Counted from the first letter of the stretch, positions 39,279-52,023 are shown. The stretch is 64,000 nt of DNA from Actinobacteria bacterium HGW-Actinobacteria-4 (GCA_002841315.1 PHEW01000002.1:1-64000), one strand, 5' to 3'. The notes: generated by a model not told the origin, from the letters alone. Numbers and translations: made by a program.

Positions 39279-40579
39279 TACTTGAGGAACCCTTCGTAGT
39301 GCCGCTGTTCCAACTGAGACTGGATGCGCTTGACTGTGTCGAGTCCAACGCCCACCAGGATCAGGATGGAGGCGCCGCCGAACGGGATGTTCGGGTTGAG
39401 CCCCAGGGCGATGAACACGATGGTCGGCACCAGCGCCACGATCGCGAGGTACAGCGAGCCAGCGGCAGTGATGCGCGAAAGCACGTAGTTGAGGAAGTCT
39501 GCGGTGGGGGCTCCGGGCCGGATACCTGGCACGAACCCGCCGTACTTCTTCATGTTGTCTGCAACGTCATCGGGGTTGAACGTGATCGCGGTGTAGAAGT
39601 ACGCGAAGAAGATGATCAGCAGTGCGTAGAGCACGATGTTGAGCGCCGATCCCGGGCGCGCCACGTTGAACTCAAGCCACTGAATGAACTCGTTGGGGTC
39701 GTCACCTGCAAATTGGGTGATGATCGTGGGCAGCATGAGCAACGATGACGCGAAGATCACCGGGATGATGCCGGCCATGTTGATCTTGATCGGAATGTAG
39801 GTCGAGGACCCGCCCAGGGTCTTGCGGCCCACCATGCGCTTCGCGTACTGGACCGGAATGCGTCGCTGCGACTGCTCGATGTACACCACTGCGGCGATCA
39901 CGATCAGGATCACCACCGCGACGATGATCGAGTTCTGCACGCCGTTCGACGACGTCGCGATGGTCACCGCAGCAGCGGGGAACGATGCCGCGATCGAGGT
40001 GAAGATCATGAGCGACATACCGTTGCCGACGCCGCGCTCGGTGATGCGCTCACCCAACCACATGATCAGCACAGTTCCGGCGGTCATGGTCAACACCATC
40101 ATCGTGATGATGTGCCACGACTGGTCGGGAATGATCGGCACGGGGCAGTTCTGGAAGAACACGTCGTTGCGCGCAAGCGTGATGAACGATGCGGACTGGA
40201 GGGCGGCGAAGCCTACGGTGATGTACCGGGTGTACTGCGTGAGCTTGGCCTGACCGTCGGCACCTTCTTTGTGAAGGGTCTCGAAGCGAGGGATCAGCAC
40301 GCGCAGGAGCTGCACAATGATGGACGCCGTGATGTAGGGCATGATGCCGAGCGCGAAGATCGACAGCTGGAGCAGCGCGCCACCCGAGAAGAGGTTCAGC
40401 ACCTGGAACGCCGTGTTGACGTCGGTCGCCTGGGCGGCACAGAACTGAATGTTGCCGTAGTCAACACCGGGCGTGGGGATGGCAACGCCGAGTCGGTAAA
40501 TGGCAATGATGCCCAGCGTATAGAAGATCTTCTTACGCAGGTCTGGAGTGCGGAATGCACTCATGAAGCCACTCAACAT
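39278..40579 (-). CDS. secY: Preprotein translocase subunit SecY
   Basis: SAFRTPDLRKKIFYTLGIIAIYRLGVAIPTPGVDY; FALGIMPYITASIIVQLL. Confidence 0.98.
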   Translation of the reverse strand: MLSGFMSAFRTPDLRKKIFYTLGIIAIYRLGVAIPTPGVDYGNIQFCAAQATDVNTAFQVLNLFSGGALLQLSIFALGIMPYITASIIVQLLRVLIPRFETLHKEGADGQAKLTQYTRYITVGFAALQSASFITLARNDVFFQNCPVPIIPDQSWHIITMMVLTMTAGTVLIMWLGERITERGVGNGMSLMIFTSIAASFPAAAVTIATSSNGVQNSIIVAVVILIVIAAVVYIEQSQRRIPVQYAKRMVGRKTLGGSSTYIPIKINMAGIIPVIFASSLLMLPTIITQFAGDDPNEFIQWLEFNVARPGSALNIVLYALLIIFFAYFYTAITFNPDDVADNMKKYGGFVPGIRPGAPTADFLNYVLSRITAAGSLYLAIVALVPTIVFIALGLNPNIPFGGASILILVGVGLDTVKRIQSQLEQRHYEGFLK

Positions 40580-40646
40580 GGGCCCTCCACAGGTGAGAGT
40601 GAGACGGTCAGGGCCCGCTCATCACGACGCGGGCCCATCACCGACT

Positions 40647-41498
40647 CTAGTGCTCGTTGACCGAGCCGCCTGCGGCTTCGATCTTGGTCTTCGCTGACTG
40701 CGAAACTTTGTCCGCGTCAACGAGCGTGATCTTGATGTCAAAGGTACCTTCGCCCAGCACCTTCACGGGGCGGTTCTTACGAACGGCACCCTTCGCGACC
40801 AGGTCCTCCTTGGTGATCTTGCCACCCTTGGGGAACAGCTCGGCAATCTGGTCAAGGTTGACCACCTGGTAGTAGACCTTGAAGGGGCTACGGAATCCAC
40901 GGAGCTTCGGGATACGCATGTGGATGGGCGTCTGGCCACCTTCGAAGCGGGCAGGGACTTGGTAGCGAGCGCCAGTTCCCTTAGTGCCGCGACCGGCGGT
41001 CTTACCCTTGGAGCCCTCACCACGACCCACGCGGGTCTTCTTGGTGTGAGCGCCCTGAGCGGGACGCAGGTGGTGCATCTTTAGCGTCGACACCTTCTCG
41101 CCAGCGTCCGAGCCGTTAGAGCCCTTCTTCTTGGCGGCAGGAGCCTTCTTGGTCGCAGGCTTGTCAGCCGCAGCCTTGGCGGCGGGTGCCTTGGCAGGTG
41201 CCTTTGCGGCCGATGCTGCGGCAGCTGGCTTGCTCGCGGCGGGCTTGTCAGCAGCGGGCTTGCTTGCAGTCGACTTCGCAGCGGCAGGCTTCGTTGCAGC
41301 AGCCTTGGTCGCGGCAGGAGCCTTCGCCGCAGCGGCCTTGGGGGCAGCAGCCTTGGCAGCAGGCTTCTTCTCCGCAGCTGCCTTGGTTGCCGCGGGCTTC
41401 TTGGCGGCAGGCGCCTTCTTCTCCGCAGCAGCCGAGGTGGCCGCAGGCTTCTTAGCAGCCGGCTTCTTTGCAGCAGCGGGCTTCTTCTCTTCAGCCAT
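40647..41498 (-). CDS. rplO: 50S ribosomal protein L15 with ~140-aa Lys/Ala/Pro-rich N-terminal extension
   Basis: Core [38 protein letters not shown] starts at residue 141; long form start overlaps the rpmD stop. Confidence 0.95.
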   Translation of the reverse strand: MAEEKKPAAAKKPAAKKPAATSAAAEKKAPAAKKPAATKAAAEKKPAAKAAAPKAAAAKAPAATKAAATKPAAAKSTASKPAADKPAASKPAAAASAAKAPAKAPAAKAAADKPATKKAPAAKKKGSNGSDAGEKVSTLKMHHLRPAQGAHTKKTRVGRGEGSKGKTAGRGTKGTGARYQVPARFEGGQTPIHMRIPKLRGFRSPFKVYYQVVNLDQIAELFPKGGKITKEDLVAKGAVRKNRPVKVLGEGTFDIKITLVDADKVSQSAKTKIEAAGGSVNEH

Positions 41499-41680
41499 TA
41501 TTCGACTTCCTCCACAGTCACCAAGTGGGTGACGGTCTTGACCATGCCGCGGATCTCCGGGCGGTCTTCTTTCACAACAATGTCGCCAATGCGCTTGAGG
41601 CCCAGCGAGCGCAGCGTCTGGCGGTGGTTGGGCTTGGTGCCAATCCCCGACCGCTTCTGCGTAACTTTCAAGCGTGCCAT
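41498..41680 (-). CDS. rpmD: 50S ribosomal protein L30
   Basis: [59 protein letters not shown]. Confidence 0.98.
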   Translation of the reverse strand: MARLKVTQKRSGIGTKPNHRQTLRSLGLKRIGDIVVKEDRPEIRGMVKTVTHLVTVEEVE

Positions 41681-42252
41681 TACTTCACCCCTGCAGCCTG
41701 GGCGCGCAGCATTGCGGCGGGCGCCACTTCTTCGACGGTCTTGCCGCGACGCGCTGCTACCTGCTCAGGCAGTTCGAGCAACTTGAGCGCAGCGACGGTT
41801 GCGTGCACGATGTTGATCGCGTTGGACGAACCAAGCGACTTGGTGAGCACGTCGTGGATGCCAGCGCACTCCAGAACCGCACGCACCGGACCGCCGGCGA
41901 TCACGCCGGTACCCGGTGATGCGGGACGCAAGAAGACCACACCGGCAGCCGCTTCGCCCTGCACCACGTGAGGAATGGTGCCCTGAATGCGAGGCACGCG
42001 GAAGAAGCTCCGCTTGGCTTCCTCGACGCCCTTGGAGATGGCGGCGGGAACTTCCTTCGCCTTGCCATAACCAACGCCGACGTTGCCGTCACCGTCGCCC
42101 ACGACCACGAGGGCGGTGAAGCTGAAGCGACGTCCACCCTTCACGACCTTGGACACACGGTTGATCGTGACCACGCGCTCGATGAACTTGTTCTCTGGCT
42201 CCGCACCGCGACGGTTGTTGTCGCGGCGGCCCTTGTTCTGTTCAGCCATCAA
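41680..42252 (-). CDS. rpsE: 30S ribosomal protein S5
   Basis: [50 protein letters not shown]. Confidence 0.98.
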   Translation of the reverse strand: MMAEQNKGRRDNNRRGAEPENKFIERVVTINRVSKVVKGGRRFSFTALVVVGDGDGNVGVGYGKAKEVPAAISKGVEEAKRSFFRVPRIQGTIPHVVQGEAAAGVVFLRPASPGTGVIAGGPVRAVLECAGIHDVLTKSLGSSNAINIVHATVAALKLLELPEQVAARRGKTVEEVAPAAMLRAQAAGVK

Positions 42253-42278
42253 AATATCCTTTACGTCTCTGGTCCCGG

Positions 42279-42650
42279 CTACAGAGCCAGGCCACCCTCG
42301 CGGGCGCCGTCTGCCACCGCGGCCACACGACCGTGGTACTTGTTTCCACCGCGGTCAAAGACCACCGTGTCGATGCCCGCAGCCTTGGCGCGCTCAGCGA
42401 CAAGCTGACCCACCTTGGAAGCCTTGGCGGTCTTGTCGCCCTTGGTGGCGCGAACATCCGCCTCGAGAGTCGATGCTGACACGAGAGTGCGACCAACGGT
42501 GTCGTCGATCACCTGAGCCATCATGTGACGCGCTGAGCGAGTCACGACCAGGCGGGGACGCGTGGGGCTACCCGAGATCTTCTTGCGAAGGCGGAAGTGG
42601 CGACGCTTGCGCTGAATCGCCTTACCCTTGCCCTTGATGGTGATACCCAT
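42279..42650 (-). CDS. rplR: 50S ribosomal protein L18
   Basis: [47 protein letters not shown]...[24 protein letters not shown]. Confidence 0.98.
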   Translation of the reverse strand: MGITIKGKGKAIQRKRRHFRLRKKISGSPTRPRLVVTRSARHMMAQVIDDTVGRTLVSASTLEADVRATKGDKTAKASKVGQLVAERAKAAGIDTVVFDRGGNKYHGRVAAVADGAREGGLAL

Positions 42651-42653
42651 GGT

Positions 42654-43190
42654 CTACTTACCTGTCTTTCCGGCCTTGCGGCGTACCTGCTCGCCTGCGT
42701 AACGCACGCCCTTGCCCTTGTAGGGCTCCGGGGGGCGTACCTTGCGAATGTTGGCGGCTACCTCGCCGACCTGCTGCTTGCTGATGCCCGACACCGCGAA
42801 CTTGGTGGGGCTGTCCACGGTGAACGCGATGCCCTCGGGCGCCTTGATGTGAACAGGGTGGGAGAAACCGAGCGCGAACTCGAGGGTCGAACCGTTGAGC
42901 GCCACACGGTAACCCGTGCCGACAATCTCAAGCTTCTTCTCGTAGCCCTCGGTGACGCCCTGCACCATGTTGGCGATGAGAGTACGCGTGAGGCCGTGCA
43001 ACGACTTCGAGATGCGCTCGTCGTCCGGGCGCTTCACCTCGATGGTGTCGTCAGCGCGGTCAATGGTGATGGGCGCAGGGACGTTGTGAGTCAGGGTGCC
43101 CTTGGGGCCCTTAACGGTCACCTGCTGGCCGTCGATGGTGATGTCCACTCCGGAGGGAACCGGAACAGGAAGCTTTCCAATGCGTGACAT
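42654..43190 (-). CDS. rplF: 50S ribosomal protein L6
   Basis: [58 protein letters not shown]. Confidence 0.98.
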   Translation of the reverse strand: MSRIGKLPVPVPSGVDITIDGQQVTVKGPKGTLTHNVPAPITIDRADDTIEVKRPDDERISKSLHGLTRTLIANMVQGVTEGYEKKLEIVGTGYRVALNGSTLEFALGFSHPVHIKAPEGIAFTVDSPTKFAVSGISKQQVGEVAANIRKVRPPEPYKGKGVRYAGEQVRRKAGKTGK

Positions 43191-43208
43191 GGCTGTATTC
43201 CTTTCCCG

Positions 43209-43607
43209 CTACCAGACGAACGCGACGACTTCGCCGCCGACGCCCTTCTTCTCGGCTTCGCGGTCCGTGAGGAGTCCGGAAGAGGTGGACAAAATGGCAA
43301 CACCGAGACCACCCAAGACCTTGGGAAGGTTGGTGGACTTCGCGTAAACGCGGAGGCCGGGCTTCGACACACGGCGCACACCAGCAAGCGAACGCTCGCG
43401 GTTGGGGCCGAACTTCAGTGTCAAGGTCAGGGTCTGGCCTACTTCGGCGTCGGTGACGGCGGAGCCTGCGATGTACCCTTCGGCTTCCAGGATCTTCGCG
43501 ATGTTCAGCTTGAGCTTGGAGTGAGGCATAGCCACGGTCTCGTGGTACGCCGAGTTTGCATTGCGCAGCCGCGTAAGCATGTCTGCGATCGGGTCAGTCA
43601 TTGTCAT
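43209..43607 (-). CDS. rpsH: 30S ribosomal protein S8
   Basis: [44 protein letters not shown]. Confidence 0.98.
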   Translation of the reverse strand: MTMTDPIADMLTRLRNANSAYHETVAMPHSKLKLNIAKILEAEGYIAGSAVTDAEVGQTLTLTLKFGPNRERSLAGVRRVSKPGLRVYAKSTNLPKVLGGLGVAILSTSSGLLTDREAEKKGVGGEVVAFVW

Positions 43608-43662
43608 GAGTGTTTAACTCTCTCTCGCCATGGTTTCCCGCTAGGGACCTGCGGCGTGTTAG

Positions 43663-43848
43663 TTACCAGCTGCTCTTGGTGATTCCGGGAAGCTCACCAG
43701 CGTGTGCCATCTCGCGAAAGCACACACGGCAGAGGCCGAACTTGCGGTACACGGAGTGCGGACGTCCGCACTTCTGGCACCGGGTGTAGGCGCGTACAGC
43801 AAACTTCTGCTTCTTTGCGGCCTTATTCTTCAGCGCGGTCTTGGCCAT
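43663..43848 (-). CDS. rpsZ: 30S ribosomal protein S14 type Z (zinc form)
   Basis: 61 aa; [46 protein letters not shown]. Confidence 0.98.
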   Translation of the reverse strand: MAKTALKNKAAKKQKFAVRAYTRCQKCGRPHSVYRKFGLCRVCFREMAHAGELPGITKSSW

Positions 43849-43851
43849 CTT

Positions 43852-44412
43852 CTACTTCTCCTTGAAGGGGAAGCCCAGCTGCTTGAGCAGCGAACGACCC
43901 TCGTCGTCGGTAGTGGCGGTGGTGACGATGGTGATGTCCATGCCGCGCACGCGGTCAATCTTGTCTTGGTCAATCTCGTGGAACATTGACTGCTCCGTGA
44001 GTCCAAAGGTGTAGTTGCCGTTGCCGTCGAACTGCTTAGGGCTCAGGCCACGGAAGTCACGGATACGCGGAAGAGCCGTCGACAGCAGACGGTCAAGGAA
44101 CTCCCACATCCGGTCTCCACGCAAGGTCACGTGGCAACCAATGGGCTGGCCCTCGCGAAGCTTGAACTGCGCGATGGACTGGCGTGCCTTGGTGACCTGC
44201 GGCTTCTGACCCGTGATCGCGGTGAGGTCCGTGATGGCGCCCTCGATGATCTTGGAGTCCTTGGCGGCCTCGCCCACTCCCATGTTGACGACCACCTTGG
44301 TGAGGCCTGCAACCTGGTTGATGTTGGCGTGAGAGAACTCTTCGCGCAAGGCGGCGATGATCTGCTCTTGGTACTTGGTCTTGAGGCGCGGCTGCGCGGT
44401 TGCGGTAGCCAT
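43852..44412 (-). CDS. rplE: 50S ribosomal protein L5
   Basis: [45 protein letters not shown]. Confidence 0.98.
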   Translation of the reverse strand: MATATAQPRLKTKYQEQIIAALREEFSHANINQVAGLTKVVVNMGVGEAAKDSKIIEGAITDLTAITGQKPQVTKARQSIAQFKLREGQPIGCHVTLRGDRMWEFLDRLLSTALPRIRDFRGLSPKQFDGNGNYTFGLTEQSMFHEIDQDKIDRVRGMDITIVTTATTDDEGRSLLKQLGFPFKEK

Positions 44413-44750
44413 CAGATGTCCTTACCCGAGCGCTTGGCGATGCGGACCCGCTGGGTACGCTTGCGGCCTTCGCGTTCGACTTCTTCCGTGCGGTAACCCA
44501 CGCGGGTTCCCTTCTTGGTCTCCGGGTCCACGACCATCACGTTGGAGATGTGGATCGGGGCTTCAACCTGAGTGATGCCGCCCTGTTGGTTGTCGCGACG
44601 CGTGCCAGGCTTGATGTGCTTGGTGACGCGCTGGACACCCTCGACAATCAGGCGCTCGGTTTCGGTGTTCACCTCAAGGACGCGGCCCTGTTGCCCGCGG
44701 TCCTTGCCGGCGATGACGACCACGAGGTCGCCCTTCTTGATCTTCGCCAT
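44412..44750 (-). CDS. rplX: 50S ribosomal protein L24
   Basis: [47 protein letters not shown]. Confidence 0.98.
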   Translation of the reverse strand: MAKIKKGDLVVVIAGKDRGQQGRVLEVNTETERLIVEGVQRVTKHIKPGTRRDNQQGGITQVEAPIHISNVMVVDPETKKGTRVGYRTEEVEREGRKRTQRVRIAKRSGKDI

Positions 44751-45121
44751 TAGATGACCTCCGGTGCCAATGAAATGATCTTCATGAACTTCTTGTCACG
44801 CAGCTCGCGGCCCACCGGGCCGAAGATGCGGGTTCCGCGGGGCTCTCCGTCAAGGTTCTTGAGAATCACCGCAGCGTTCTCGTCAAACTTGATGTACGAA
44901 CCGTCGGGGCGACGGCGCTCCTTAGTGGTGCGCACGATCACGGCCTTGACGACCTCGCCCTTCTTGACGTTTCCGCCTGGGATAGCGTCTTTGACGGTGG
45001 CCACAATGGTGTCGCCCACGCCGGCGTAGCGACGCTTCGAGCCACCGAGCACCCGGATGCACAAGATCTCCTTGGCACCGGTGTTGTCGGCGACGCGAAC
45101 ACGCGACTCCTGCTGAATCAT
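44750..45121 (-). CDS. rplN: 50S ribosomal protein L14
   Basis: [50 protein letters not shown]. Confidence 0.98.
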   Translation of the reverse strand: MIQQESRVRVADNTGAKEILCIRVLGGSKRRYAGVGDTIVATVKDAIPGGNVKKGEVVKAVIVRTTKERRRPDGSYIKFDENAAVILKNLDGEPRGTRIFGPVGRELRDKKFMKIISLAPEVI

Positions 45122-45173
45122 GTCTTATCTCCTGTCGTCTGGTTCTCGCCGTAACGAGCCTGGTCGAACGTAG

Positions 45174-45461
45174 TTATTTGGCCTTCTCGACGATCTCAAC
45201 CAGGCGCCACCGCTTGGAAGCGGACAGCGGGCGGGTCTCCATCACGACAACAAGGTCACCAATGCCGGCCGTGTTGGCCTCATCGTGTGCCTTGATCTTG
45301 CTGCTTTGACGCATCACCTTGCCGTAAAGAGGGTGCTTGACGCGCTCCTCGATCTCGACAGTGATGGTCTTGTCCATCTTGTCGGACGTGACGTAGCCGC
45401 GACGCGTCTTGCGTTGCGCGCGGTGGTCCTCCGTCGCCGTTGCCTTCTTGTCAGTACTCAT
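45174..45461 (-). CDS. rpsQ: 30S ribosomal protein S17
   Basis: [45 protein letters not shown]. Confidence 0.98.
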   Translation of the reverse strand: MSTDKKATATEDHRAQRKTRRGYVTSDKMDKTITVEIEERVKHPLYGKVMRQSSKIKAHDEANTAGIGDLVVVMETRPLSASKRWRLVEIVEKAK

Positions 45462-45470
45462 AACTCTTCC

Positions 45471-45713
45471 TTACTCGGCCTTCGCGCTGGGCGCGGTCCG
45501 AATGCCGAGCTCGCGCTCGCGCAAGATCGTGTAGATGCGGGAGATGTCGCGCTTGACTGCCTTGAGGCGGCCGTGGTTCTCAAGCTGGCCGGTAGCCGAC
45601 TGAAAACGCAGGTTGAACAGCTCGTCCTTGGACTTCTTGAGCTCCTCAAGCAGACGCTCGTTCTCCATCGCGTCTAGCTCGCTGGGCATCAGGTCTTTGG
45701 TTCCGATGGCCAT
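45471..45713 (-). CDS. rpmC: 50S ribosomal protein L29
   Basis: [63 protein letters not shown]. Confidence 0.98.
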   Translation of the reverse strand: MAIGTKDLMPSELDAMENERLLEELKKSKDELFNLRFQSATGQLENHGRLKAVKRDISRIYTILRERELGIRTAPSAKAE

Positions 45714-46132
45714 TAGATGTCACCACCCTCACGGGTCACAAAACGGGTCTTCATGGGCAGCTTGTGCTGGGCGCGGCTCAATGCTTCACGGGCGAGCGTC
45801 TCATCGACGCCAGCCAGTTCGAACATAACGCGGCCGGGCTTGACGTTAGCGATCCACCATTCCGGCGAACCCTTACCCGAACCCATGCGGACTTCAGCAG
45901 GCTTCTTGGTCAACGGGCGGTCGGGGTAGATGTTGATCCACACCTTTCCACCACGCTTGATGTGACGAGTCATCGCAATACGCGCTGCCTCGATCTGACG
46001 GTTCGTGACGTAAGCAGGCTCGAGAGCCATGATGCCGTAGTCACCAAACGTGACTTCGGTACCACCGGTCGACGCGCCGGAGCGGCCGGGGTGGTGCTGC
46101 TTGCGGTGCTTCACTCGACGAGGAATCAACAT
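45713..46132 (-). CDS. rplP: 50S ribosomal protein L16
   Basis: [78 protein letters not shown]. Confidence 0.98.
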   Translation of the reverse strand: MLIPRRVKHRKQHHPGRSGASTGGTEVTFGDYGIMALEPAYVTNRQIEAARIAMTRHIKRGGKVWINIYPDRPLTKKPAEVRMGSGKGSPEWWIANVKPGRVMFELAGVDETLAREALSRAQHKLPMKTRFVTREGGDI

Positions 46133-46135
46133 GAG

Positions 46136-46975
46136 TTAGGCCTCCTTCGCGGTCTCAGCTGGAGCGGCTGCTTCTGCAGGCGCTTCGGCGGGAGCGGCCG
46201 AACGGGGTGCACCAGCGCGCGGTGCGCCGGCACCTGCACCACGGGGACCACGGTCTCCACCGGTGCGAGGGCCACGGTCGCCGCCGCGTCCTGGCTGCTG
46301 ACGGGGAGCCTTGGCCTGCTCAGCAGCCCATTCCTTCTCCGTCATGTCGCCCTTGTAGATCCACACCTTGACACCGATGACACCAAAGGTGGTCTTGGAG
46401 CGGAAGAAGCCATAGTCGATGTTCGCGCGCAGGGTGTGCAGAGGCACACGGCCTTCGCGGTAGAACTCCGAGCGTGACATTTCAGCGCCACCCAAGCGAC
46501 CCGAGCACTGGACACGGATGCCCTTGGCTCCGGCGCGAAGCGCGGACTGGATGCCCTTACGCATGGCACGACGGAACGCCACTCGCGAGGCGAGCTGTTC
46601 GGCGATGCCCTGAGCGACCAACTGAGCGTCGATCTCGGCGTTGCGCACCTCGAGGATGTTGAGCTGGACCTGCTTGCCCGTCAACTTCTCCAGGTTGGAG
46701 CGAAGCTTGTCGGCCTCGGCTCCACGGCGACCAATGACGATGCCGGGGCGCGCCGTGTGGAGGTCCACGCGGACGCGCTCACGGGTGCGCTCAATCTCGA
46801 CCTTTGACACGCCTGCGCGCTCAAGGCCCTCGGACATCAACTTGCGGATCTTGACGTCTTCGTCCACGTAGTCGCGGTAGCGCTCGCCCTTCTTGGTCGA
46901 GTCAGCGAACCAACGCGAGCGGTGGTCCGTTGTGATACCCAGGCGGTAGCCGTGTGGGTTGATTTTCTGTCCCAC
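46136..46975 (-). CDS. rpsC: 30S ribosomal protein S3
   Basis: [46 protein letters not shown]. Confidence 0.98.
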   Translation of the reverse strand: MGQKINPHGYRLGITTDHRSRWFADSTKKGERYRDYVDEDVKIRKLMSEGLERAGVSKVEIERTRERVRVDLHTARPGIVIGRRGAEADKLRSNLEKLTGKQVQLNILEVRNAEIDAQLVAQGIAEQLASRVAFRRAMRKGIQSALRAGAKGIRVQCSGRLGGAEMSRSEFYREGRVPLHTLRANIDYGFFRSKTTFGVIGVKVWIYKGDMTEKEWAAEQAKAPRQQPGRGGDRGPRTGGDRGPRGAGAGAPRAGAPRSAAPAEAPAEAAAPAETAKEA

Positions 46976-47349
46976 TATCGGGCCCCTTCCTTGACGGCGT
47001 TCTCTGGAGTCGCCACAACCACGGTGAGGTGGCTGGTGCGCTTAAGAATGCGGTTGGCGCGGCCCTGTGCTCGCGGACGGATCCGCTTCATGGTGGGGCC
47101 TTCGTCGGCGGTAATTTCCTTGATGATGAGTTCGGACTCGTCAAAACGCTCGCCAGCGGCCTCAGCCTTGACGCGTGCGTTGGCGATCGCGGACTCGATG
47201 AGCTTGCGCACGTCTTCGGACACCGCTTGCGGCTGGAACTTCAGTGAGGCAGCTGCCTCGACTGCGTTCTGGCCACGAACAAGGTTCACGACGCGACGAG
47301 CCTTCTGCGCAGTCACGCGAACGTATCGCGTCTTCGCCATGGCTTCCAT
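46975..47349 (-). CDS. rplV: 50S ribosomal protein L22
   Basis: [59 protein letters not shown]. Confidence 0.98.
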   Translation of the reverse strand: MEAMAKTRYVRVTAQKARRVVNLVRGQNAVEAAASLKFQPQAVSEDVRKLIESAIANARVKAEAAGERFDESELIIKEITADEGPTMKRIRPRAQGRANRILKRTSHLTVVVATPENAVKEGAR

Positions 47350-47386
47350 TGCTTAACCTTTCCTTTAACCTTCGCTCGACCCCGCG

Positions 47387-47668
47387 TTAACCGCGGCGGG
47401 CCTTGCGGTCGTCTTTCACGTGGCCCCGGAACGTACGCGTGGGGGAGAACTCGCCGAGCTTGTGACCCACCATCGACTCGGTCACGAACACGGGAACGTG
47501 CTTGCGACCGTCGTGCACGGCAAAGGTGTGTCCCAAGAAATCGGGGGTGATCACGCTACGGCGCGACCAGGTCTTGATGACGTTCTTGGTACCGGCCTCG
47601 TTCTGAGCGTCCACCTTCTTCTGCAGGTGGCCGTCAACGAAGGGGCCCTTCTTCAAACTGCGTGGCAT
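47387..47668 (-). CDS. rpsS: 30S ribosomal protein S19
   Basis: [74 protein letters not shown]. Confidence 0.98.
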   Translation of the reverse strand: MPRSLKKGPFVDGHLQKKVDAQNEAGTKNVIKTWSRRSVITPDFLGHTFAVHDGRKHVPVFVTESMVGHKLGEFSPTRTFRGHVKDDRKARRG

Positions 47669-47680
47669 TAGTCAGGCTCC

Positions 47681-48520
47681 TTATCGCTTGTTCTTGCCGG
47701 TACGACGACGGCGAACGATCATCTTGTCGCTGTCCTTGTTCGCCTTGCGGGTGCGGCCCTCGGGCTTGCCCCATGGGCTCACCGGGTGACGTCCACCAGA
47801 GGTCTTGCCTTCACCACCACCGTGAGGGTGGTCCACCGGGTTCATGACCACACCACGGACGGTGGGGCGCTTGCCCTTCCATCGGTTGCGGCCGGCCTTA
47901 CCCCAGTTGATGTTGGACTGTTCGGCGTTGCCAACCTCGCCAATGGTGGCGCGGCAGCGAGCATCGACGTTGCGGATTTCGCCGGAAGGCATACGCAACT
48001 GGGCGTAGGCGCCTTCCTTGGCAACCAACTGCACCTTGGATCCAGCGGAGCGGGCGATCTTGGCACCGCCGCCGGGCTTGAGCTCGATCGCGTGGATAAC
48101 CGTACCCACGGGGATGTTGCGCAAGGGCAGGTTGTTGCCTGGCTTGATGTCAGCCGCGGCGCCTGCCTCGACAGGGTCACCCTGGGAGAGCTTGTCGGGA
48201 GCGATGATGTAGCGCTTCTCGCCGTCTGCATAGTGCAAGAGCGCGATGCGAGCGGTCCGGTTGGGGTCGTACTCGATGTGAGCGACCTTGGCCGGCACGC
48301 CATCCTTGTCGTGACGACGGAAGTCGATCACGCGGTAGGCGCGCTTGTGCCCGCCACCCTGGTGACGGGTGGTGATGCGACCGGTGTTGTTGCGTCCACC
48401 CTTCTTGTGCAGGGGACGTACGAGCGACTTCTCGGGCGTAGACCGGGTCACCTCAGCGAAGTCGGCAACAGACGAGCCGCGACGGCCCGGGGTTGTCGGC
48501 TTGTACTTACGAATAGCCAT
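47681..48520 (-). CDS. rplB: 50S ribosomal protein L2
   Basis: [69 protein letters not shown]. Confidence 0.98.
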   Translation of the reverse strand: MAIRKYKPTTPGRRGSSVADFAEVTRSTPEKSLVRPLHKKGGRNNTGRITTRHQGGGHKRAYRVIDFRRHDKDGVPAKVAHIEYDPNRTARIALLHYADGEKRYIIAPDKLSQGDPVEAGAAADIKPGNNLPLRNIPVGTVIHAIELKPGGGAKIARSAGSKVQLVAKEGAYAQLRMPSGEIRNVDARCRATIGEVGNAEQSNINWGKAGRNRWKGKRPTVRGVVMNPVDHPHGGGEGKTSGGRHPVSPWGKPEGRTRKANKDSDKMIVRRRRTGKNKR

Positions 48521-48540
48521 GAGTTGTGTCCTGTCCTTGC

Positions 48541-48846
48541 CTAGCCGACGTTGCCGCTGAAGATGTCGAGTGCGGCGCCGCCACCAACGGTGACGATCGC
48601 GCGCTTGACGTCTTTGCGCTTGCCCAGGCCAAAGCGCGTGCGACGCGTCTTGCCCTTGCGGTTGATGGTGTTGACGCTCGTGACCTTGACGCCAAAGATC
48701 TGCTCAACGGCGATCTTGATCTCGGTCTTGTTCGAACGGGGGTCCACCTCGAAGGTGTACTTGCCCTGATCCATGAGCGAGTAGCTCTTCTCCGACACGA
48801 TGGGCCGGATCAGAATGTCACGGGGGTTCTTGTTCAGCGCGGTCAC
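48541..48846 (-). CDS. rplW: 50S ribosomal protein L23
   Basis: [78 protein letters not shown]. Confidence 0.98.
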   Translation of the reverse strand: MTALNKNPRDILIRPIVSEKSYSLMDQGKYTFEVDPRSNKTEIKIAVEQIFGVKVTSVNTINRKGKTRRTRFGLGKRKDVKRAIVTVGGGAALDIFSGNVG

Positions 48847-49556
48847 TTGGACTCCTCCGCCTCGGTAGCGGCTGCCTCGGACTCAGTCGCGACAGCCTTC
48901 GCGGACCCGCCCTTGGCCGGTCCAGCGAGGAATACCTCGAGGGCGCCGGCGGTGAAGACGATGTCGTCATTCACCAGCACGTCATAGGTGTTGACCTGGT
49001 CAACGGGAAGCACGTGAATCGAGGCGGCGTTGCGCAACGACTTCCATGCGGCCTCGTCGGCACGCTCCAGGAGCACGAGTGCACGCCGGCCTGCGGACAC
49101 GGCCTCGATCGCGGCAAGCGCGGTCTTGGTCGAAGGCGTCTCGCCCAACACGATGGACTCGATCACGTGAACACGGCCAGCGCGAGCCCGGTCAGACAAA
49201 GCACCGCGCAGGGCGGCTGCCTTCATCTTCTTGGGAGTGCGCTGCGAGTAGTCACGCGGCTGCGGTCCGTGAACAATGCCACCGCCAGCAAACTGAGGTG
49301 CGCGGATCGAGCCCTGACGAGCGCGACCGGTTCCCTTCTGCTTGTAGGGCTTGCGGCCACCGCCGGACACGCGGTCCTTGGTCTTGGTGGCGTGAGTACC
49401 CTGGCGAGCTGCGGCGCGCTGCGCCACAACTACCTGGTGGATGAGGGGGATGTTGGTGACAACGTCGAACACGTCGGCGGGAAGGTCGGCGGTGCCGGTC
49501 TTCTTGCCCTTCGCGTCCACAACGTCAACGGTGAGTGCAGTAGCCACAGTGATCAC
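48843..49556 (-). CDS. rplD: 50S ribosomal protein L4
   Basis: [71 protein letters not shown]. Confidence 0.98.
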   Translation of the reverse strand: MITVATALTVDVVDAKGKKTGTADLPADVFDVVTNIPLIHQVVVAQRAAARQGTHATKTKDRVSGGGRKPYKQKGTGRARQGSIRAPQFAGGGIVHGPQPRDYSQRTPKKMKAAALRGALSDRARAGRVHVIESIVLGETPSTKTALAAIEAVSAGRRALVLLERADEAAWKSLRNAASIHVLPVDQVNTYDVLVNDDIVFTAGALEVFLAGPAKGGSAKAVATESEAAATEAEESK

Positions 49557-50215
49557 GCGCCCTTCACAGCGGTGCGGATAAGAACAATGCCACCCTTGTT
49601 GCCGGGGACGGCGCCCTTGACGAGCACCAGGCCCTTCTCGGCGTCAACGGCGTGAACCAACAGGTTCTGGACGGTGCGACGGTCGTTACCCATGCGGCCG
49701 GCCATCTTGAGTCCACGGAACACGCGCGACGGCGTCGAAGCGCCACCGATCGAGCCGGGCTTGCGGTGGTTGCGGTGGGCACCGTGAGAGGCGCCAACAC
49801 CGTGGAAACCGTGGCGCTTCATCACGCCCGCGGTTCCCTTACCCTTGGTGGTTCCCGTGACATCGACCTTCTGGCCGGCCTCGAAAGCCTCGGCGGTGAT
49901 TTCCTGGCCGAGCGAGAACTCCGCGGCGTTCGACGTACGCACTTCGGCAACGTGGCGGCGTGGGGTCACACCGGCCTTCTCGAAGTGGCCCTTGAGGGGG
50001 TCGGTCACGCGGCGGGGGTCAACAGTGCCGAACGCGAGCTGAACGGCGTCGTAGCCGTCGCGCTGAGCGTCGCGCACCTGAGTCACAACGTTGGTGTCTA
50101 CCTGGATCACGGTGACCGGGACTACCCGGCCTTCGTCATCCCACACCTGCGTCATGCCCAGCTTCGTACCAAGCAGCGCCGCAATCGGGCGCTGGGCATT
50201 GGAAGTTGTAGTCAT
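49553..50215 (-). CDS. rplC: 50S ribosomal protein L3
   Basis: [86 protein letters not shown]. Confidence 0.98.
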   Translation of the reverse strand: MTTTSNAQRPIAALLGTKLGMTQVWDDEGRVVPVTVIQVDTNVVTQVRDAQRDGYDAVQLAFGTVDPRRVTDPLKGHFEKAGVTPRRHVAEVRTSNAAEFSLGQEITAEAFEAGQKVDVTGTTKGKGTAGVMKRHGFHGVGASHGAHRNHRKPGSIGGASTPSRVFRGLKMAGRMGNDRRTVQNLLVHAVDAEKGLVLVKGAVPGNKGGIVLIRTAVKGA

Positions 50216-50238
50216 GATGATGAGGGTCCTTACAGCCT

Positions 50239-50547
50239 TTAGAGCTTGATCTCGATGTTGACGTCGGCGGGAAGGTCAAGACGCATAAGCGAGTCGACTG
50301 CCTTGGGCGTAGGGTCCACGATGTCGATGAGGCGCTTGTGAGTGCGCATCTCAAAGTGCTCGCGGCTGTCCTTGTACTTGTGGGGAGAACGGATCACACA
50401 GAACACGTTCTTCTCGGTGGGCAGCGGGACGGGTCCCACCACGGATGCACCGGCACGCGTGACCGTTTCAACGATCTTGCGGGCTGAGGAGTCGATGACC
50501 TCGTGGTCATAGCTCTTCAACCTAATGCGGATCTTCTGTCCCGCCAT
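50239..50547 (-). CDS. rpsJ: 30S ribosomal protein S10
   Basis: [76 protein letters not shown]. Confidence 0.98.
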   Translation of the reverse strand: MAGQKIRIRLKSYDHEVIDSSARKIVETVTRAGASVVGPVPLPTEKNVFCVIRSPHKYKDSREHFEMRTHKRLIDIVDPTPKAVDSLMRLDLPADVNIEIKL

Positions 50548-50770
50548 AGCGTGGTTCTGCCTTATCTCTCGAAAAACTGTGGTCTTCTCACACCGACCCC
50601 CGCGCTCGGGCGTGTCGCGCATTGGCGGCACACTTGCGACTTGCCGATTCCTCGACAGGGTCGTGGGTGCGTGTTGGCTGCCCGCAATAGGCAACCTAGA
50701 TATTGTGCCAGAAAAACTGTTCGAACACCAACCACTCCTCCCTGCCCTAGAGCAAGGAGGGTGAGCACAC

Positions 50771-50808
50771 GGTTGCGGGGCCCGACCATGTGGCCAAGCC
50801 CCGCAACC
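50771..50808 (-). terminator. Hairpin downstream of tuf
   Basis: GGTTGCGGGG ... CCCCGCAACC inverted repeat just after the tuf stop. Confidence 0.65.
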
Positions 50809-50832
50809 GAGGCGCGCGTGTTGAGGCGCTTA

Positions 50833-52023
50833 CTACTTGATGATCTTGGTCACCGTGCCGGAGCCGACGGTACGGCCACCTTCACGGATTGCAAAGCCCT
50901 GTCCTTCTTCGATGGCGATGGGCTGAATCAGCTCGATCGTCATTTCCGTGGTGTCTCCCGGCATGACCATCTCGGTGCCTTCAGGCAGCGTGATGACGCC
51001 GGTGACGTCCGTGGTGCGAATGTAGAACTGGGGACGGTAGTTCGTGTAGAAGGGGTTGTGGCGGCCACCCTCGTCCTTGTTGAGGATGTACGCCTTGCCC
51101 TCGAAGTTGGTGTGAGGGGTCGTGGAGCCGGGGGCCACCACTACCTGTCCACGCTCAACGTCTTCACGCTTGGTACCGCGAAGCAGGAGGCCACAGTTCT
51201 CGCCGGCCCACGCCTCGTCCATCTGCTTGTGGAACATCTCGATACCGGTCACCGTGGTCTTCTGCGGTTCGCGGATGCCGAGGATGTCGACTTCAGAGTT
51301 GATCTTGAGCTTGCCACGCTCGACCTTGCCGGTCACCACGGTGCCACGGCCGGTGATGGTGAAGACGTCCTCGATAGGCATGAGGAACGGCTTGTCCATG
51401 TCACGGATGGGCTCGGGGACGTGCTCGTCCACGGCTTCCATGAGCTCGGCAACCTTGGCGGTCCACTTGGGGTCGCCCTCGAGCGCCTTGAGTGCGGACA
51501 CCTGGACAACGGGAACGTTGTCGCCGTCGAAGCCCTGTGCGGACAGCAAGTCGCGCACCTCAACCTCAACGAGCTCAAGGATCTCTTCGTCGTCAACCAT
51601 GTCGGACTTGTTCAGCGCAACCAGCAGGTAGGGAACGCCAACCTGCTTGGCGAGCAGCACGTGCTCGCGCGTCTGAGCCATAGGACCGTCGGTTGCGGCA
51701 ACCACGAGGATTGCGCCGTCCATCTGGGCGGCACCGGTGATCATGTTCTTGATGTAGTCAGCGTGTCCGGGTGCGTCGACGTGCGCGTAGTGGCGCTTTG
51801 CCGTTTCGTACTCGATGTGCGCAATGTTGATGGTGATTCCGCGCTCGCGCTCTTCGGGTGCCTTGTCGATGTCTTCGAAAGGCGTGAAGGGGTTGAGGTC
51901 GGGGAACTGGTCGTGCAGCACCTTCGAGATTGCGGCGGTGAGGGTCGTCTTACCGTGGTCGACGTGCCCGATGGTTCCGATGTTGACGTGCGGCTTAGTC
52001 CGCTCGAACTTGGCCTTAGCCAT
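50833..52023 (-). CDS. tuf: Elongation factor Tu
   Basis: [38 protein letters not shown]. Confidence 0.99.
   Translation of the reverse strand: MAKAKFERTKPHVNIGTIGHVDHGKTTLTAAISKVLHDQFPDLNPFTPFEDIDKAPEERERGITINIAHIEYETAKRHYAHVDAPGHADYIKNMITGAAQMDGAILVVAATDGPMAQTREHVLLAKQVGVPYLLVALNKSDMVDDEEILELVEVEVRDLLSAQGFDGDNVPVVQVSALKALEGDPKWTAKVAELMEAVDEHVPEPIRDMDKPFLMPIEDVFTITGRGTVVTGKVERGKLKINSEVDILGIREPQKTTVTGIEMFHKQMDEAWAGENCGLLLRGTKREDVERGQVVVAPGSTTPHTNFEGKAYILNKDEGGRHNPFYTNYRPQFYIRTTDVTGVITLPEGTEMVMPGDTTEMTIELIQPIAIEEGQGFAIREGGRTVGSGTVTKIIK

Noticed and set aside
41131-41532. Plus-strand Ala-rich ORF opposite the L15 extension
   Set aside because: Low-complexity antisense of the KKPAA repeat region; no start context or independent support.
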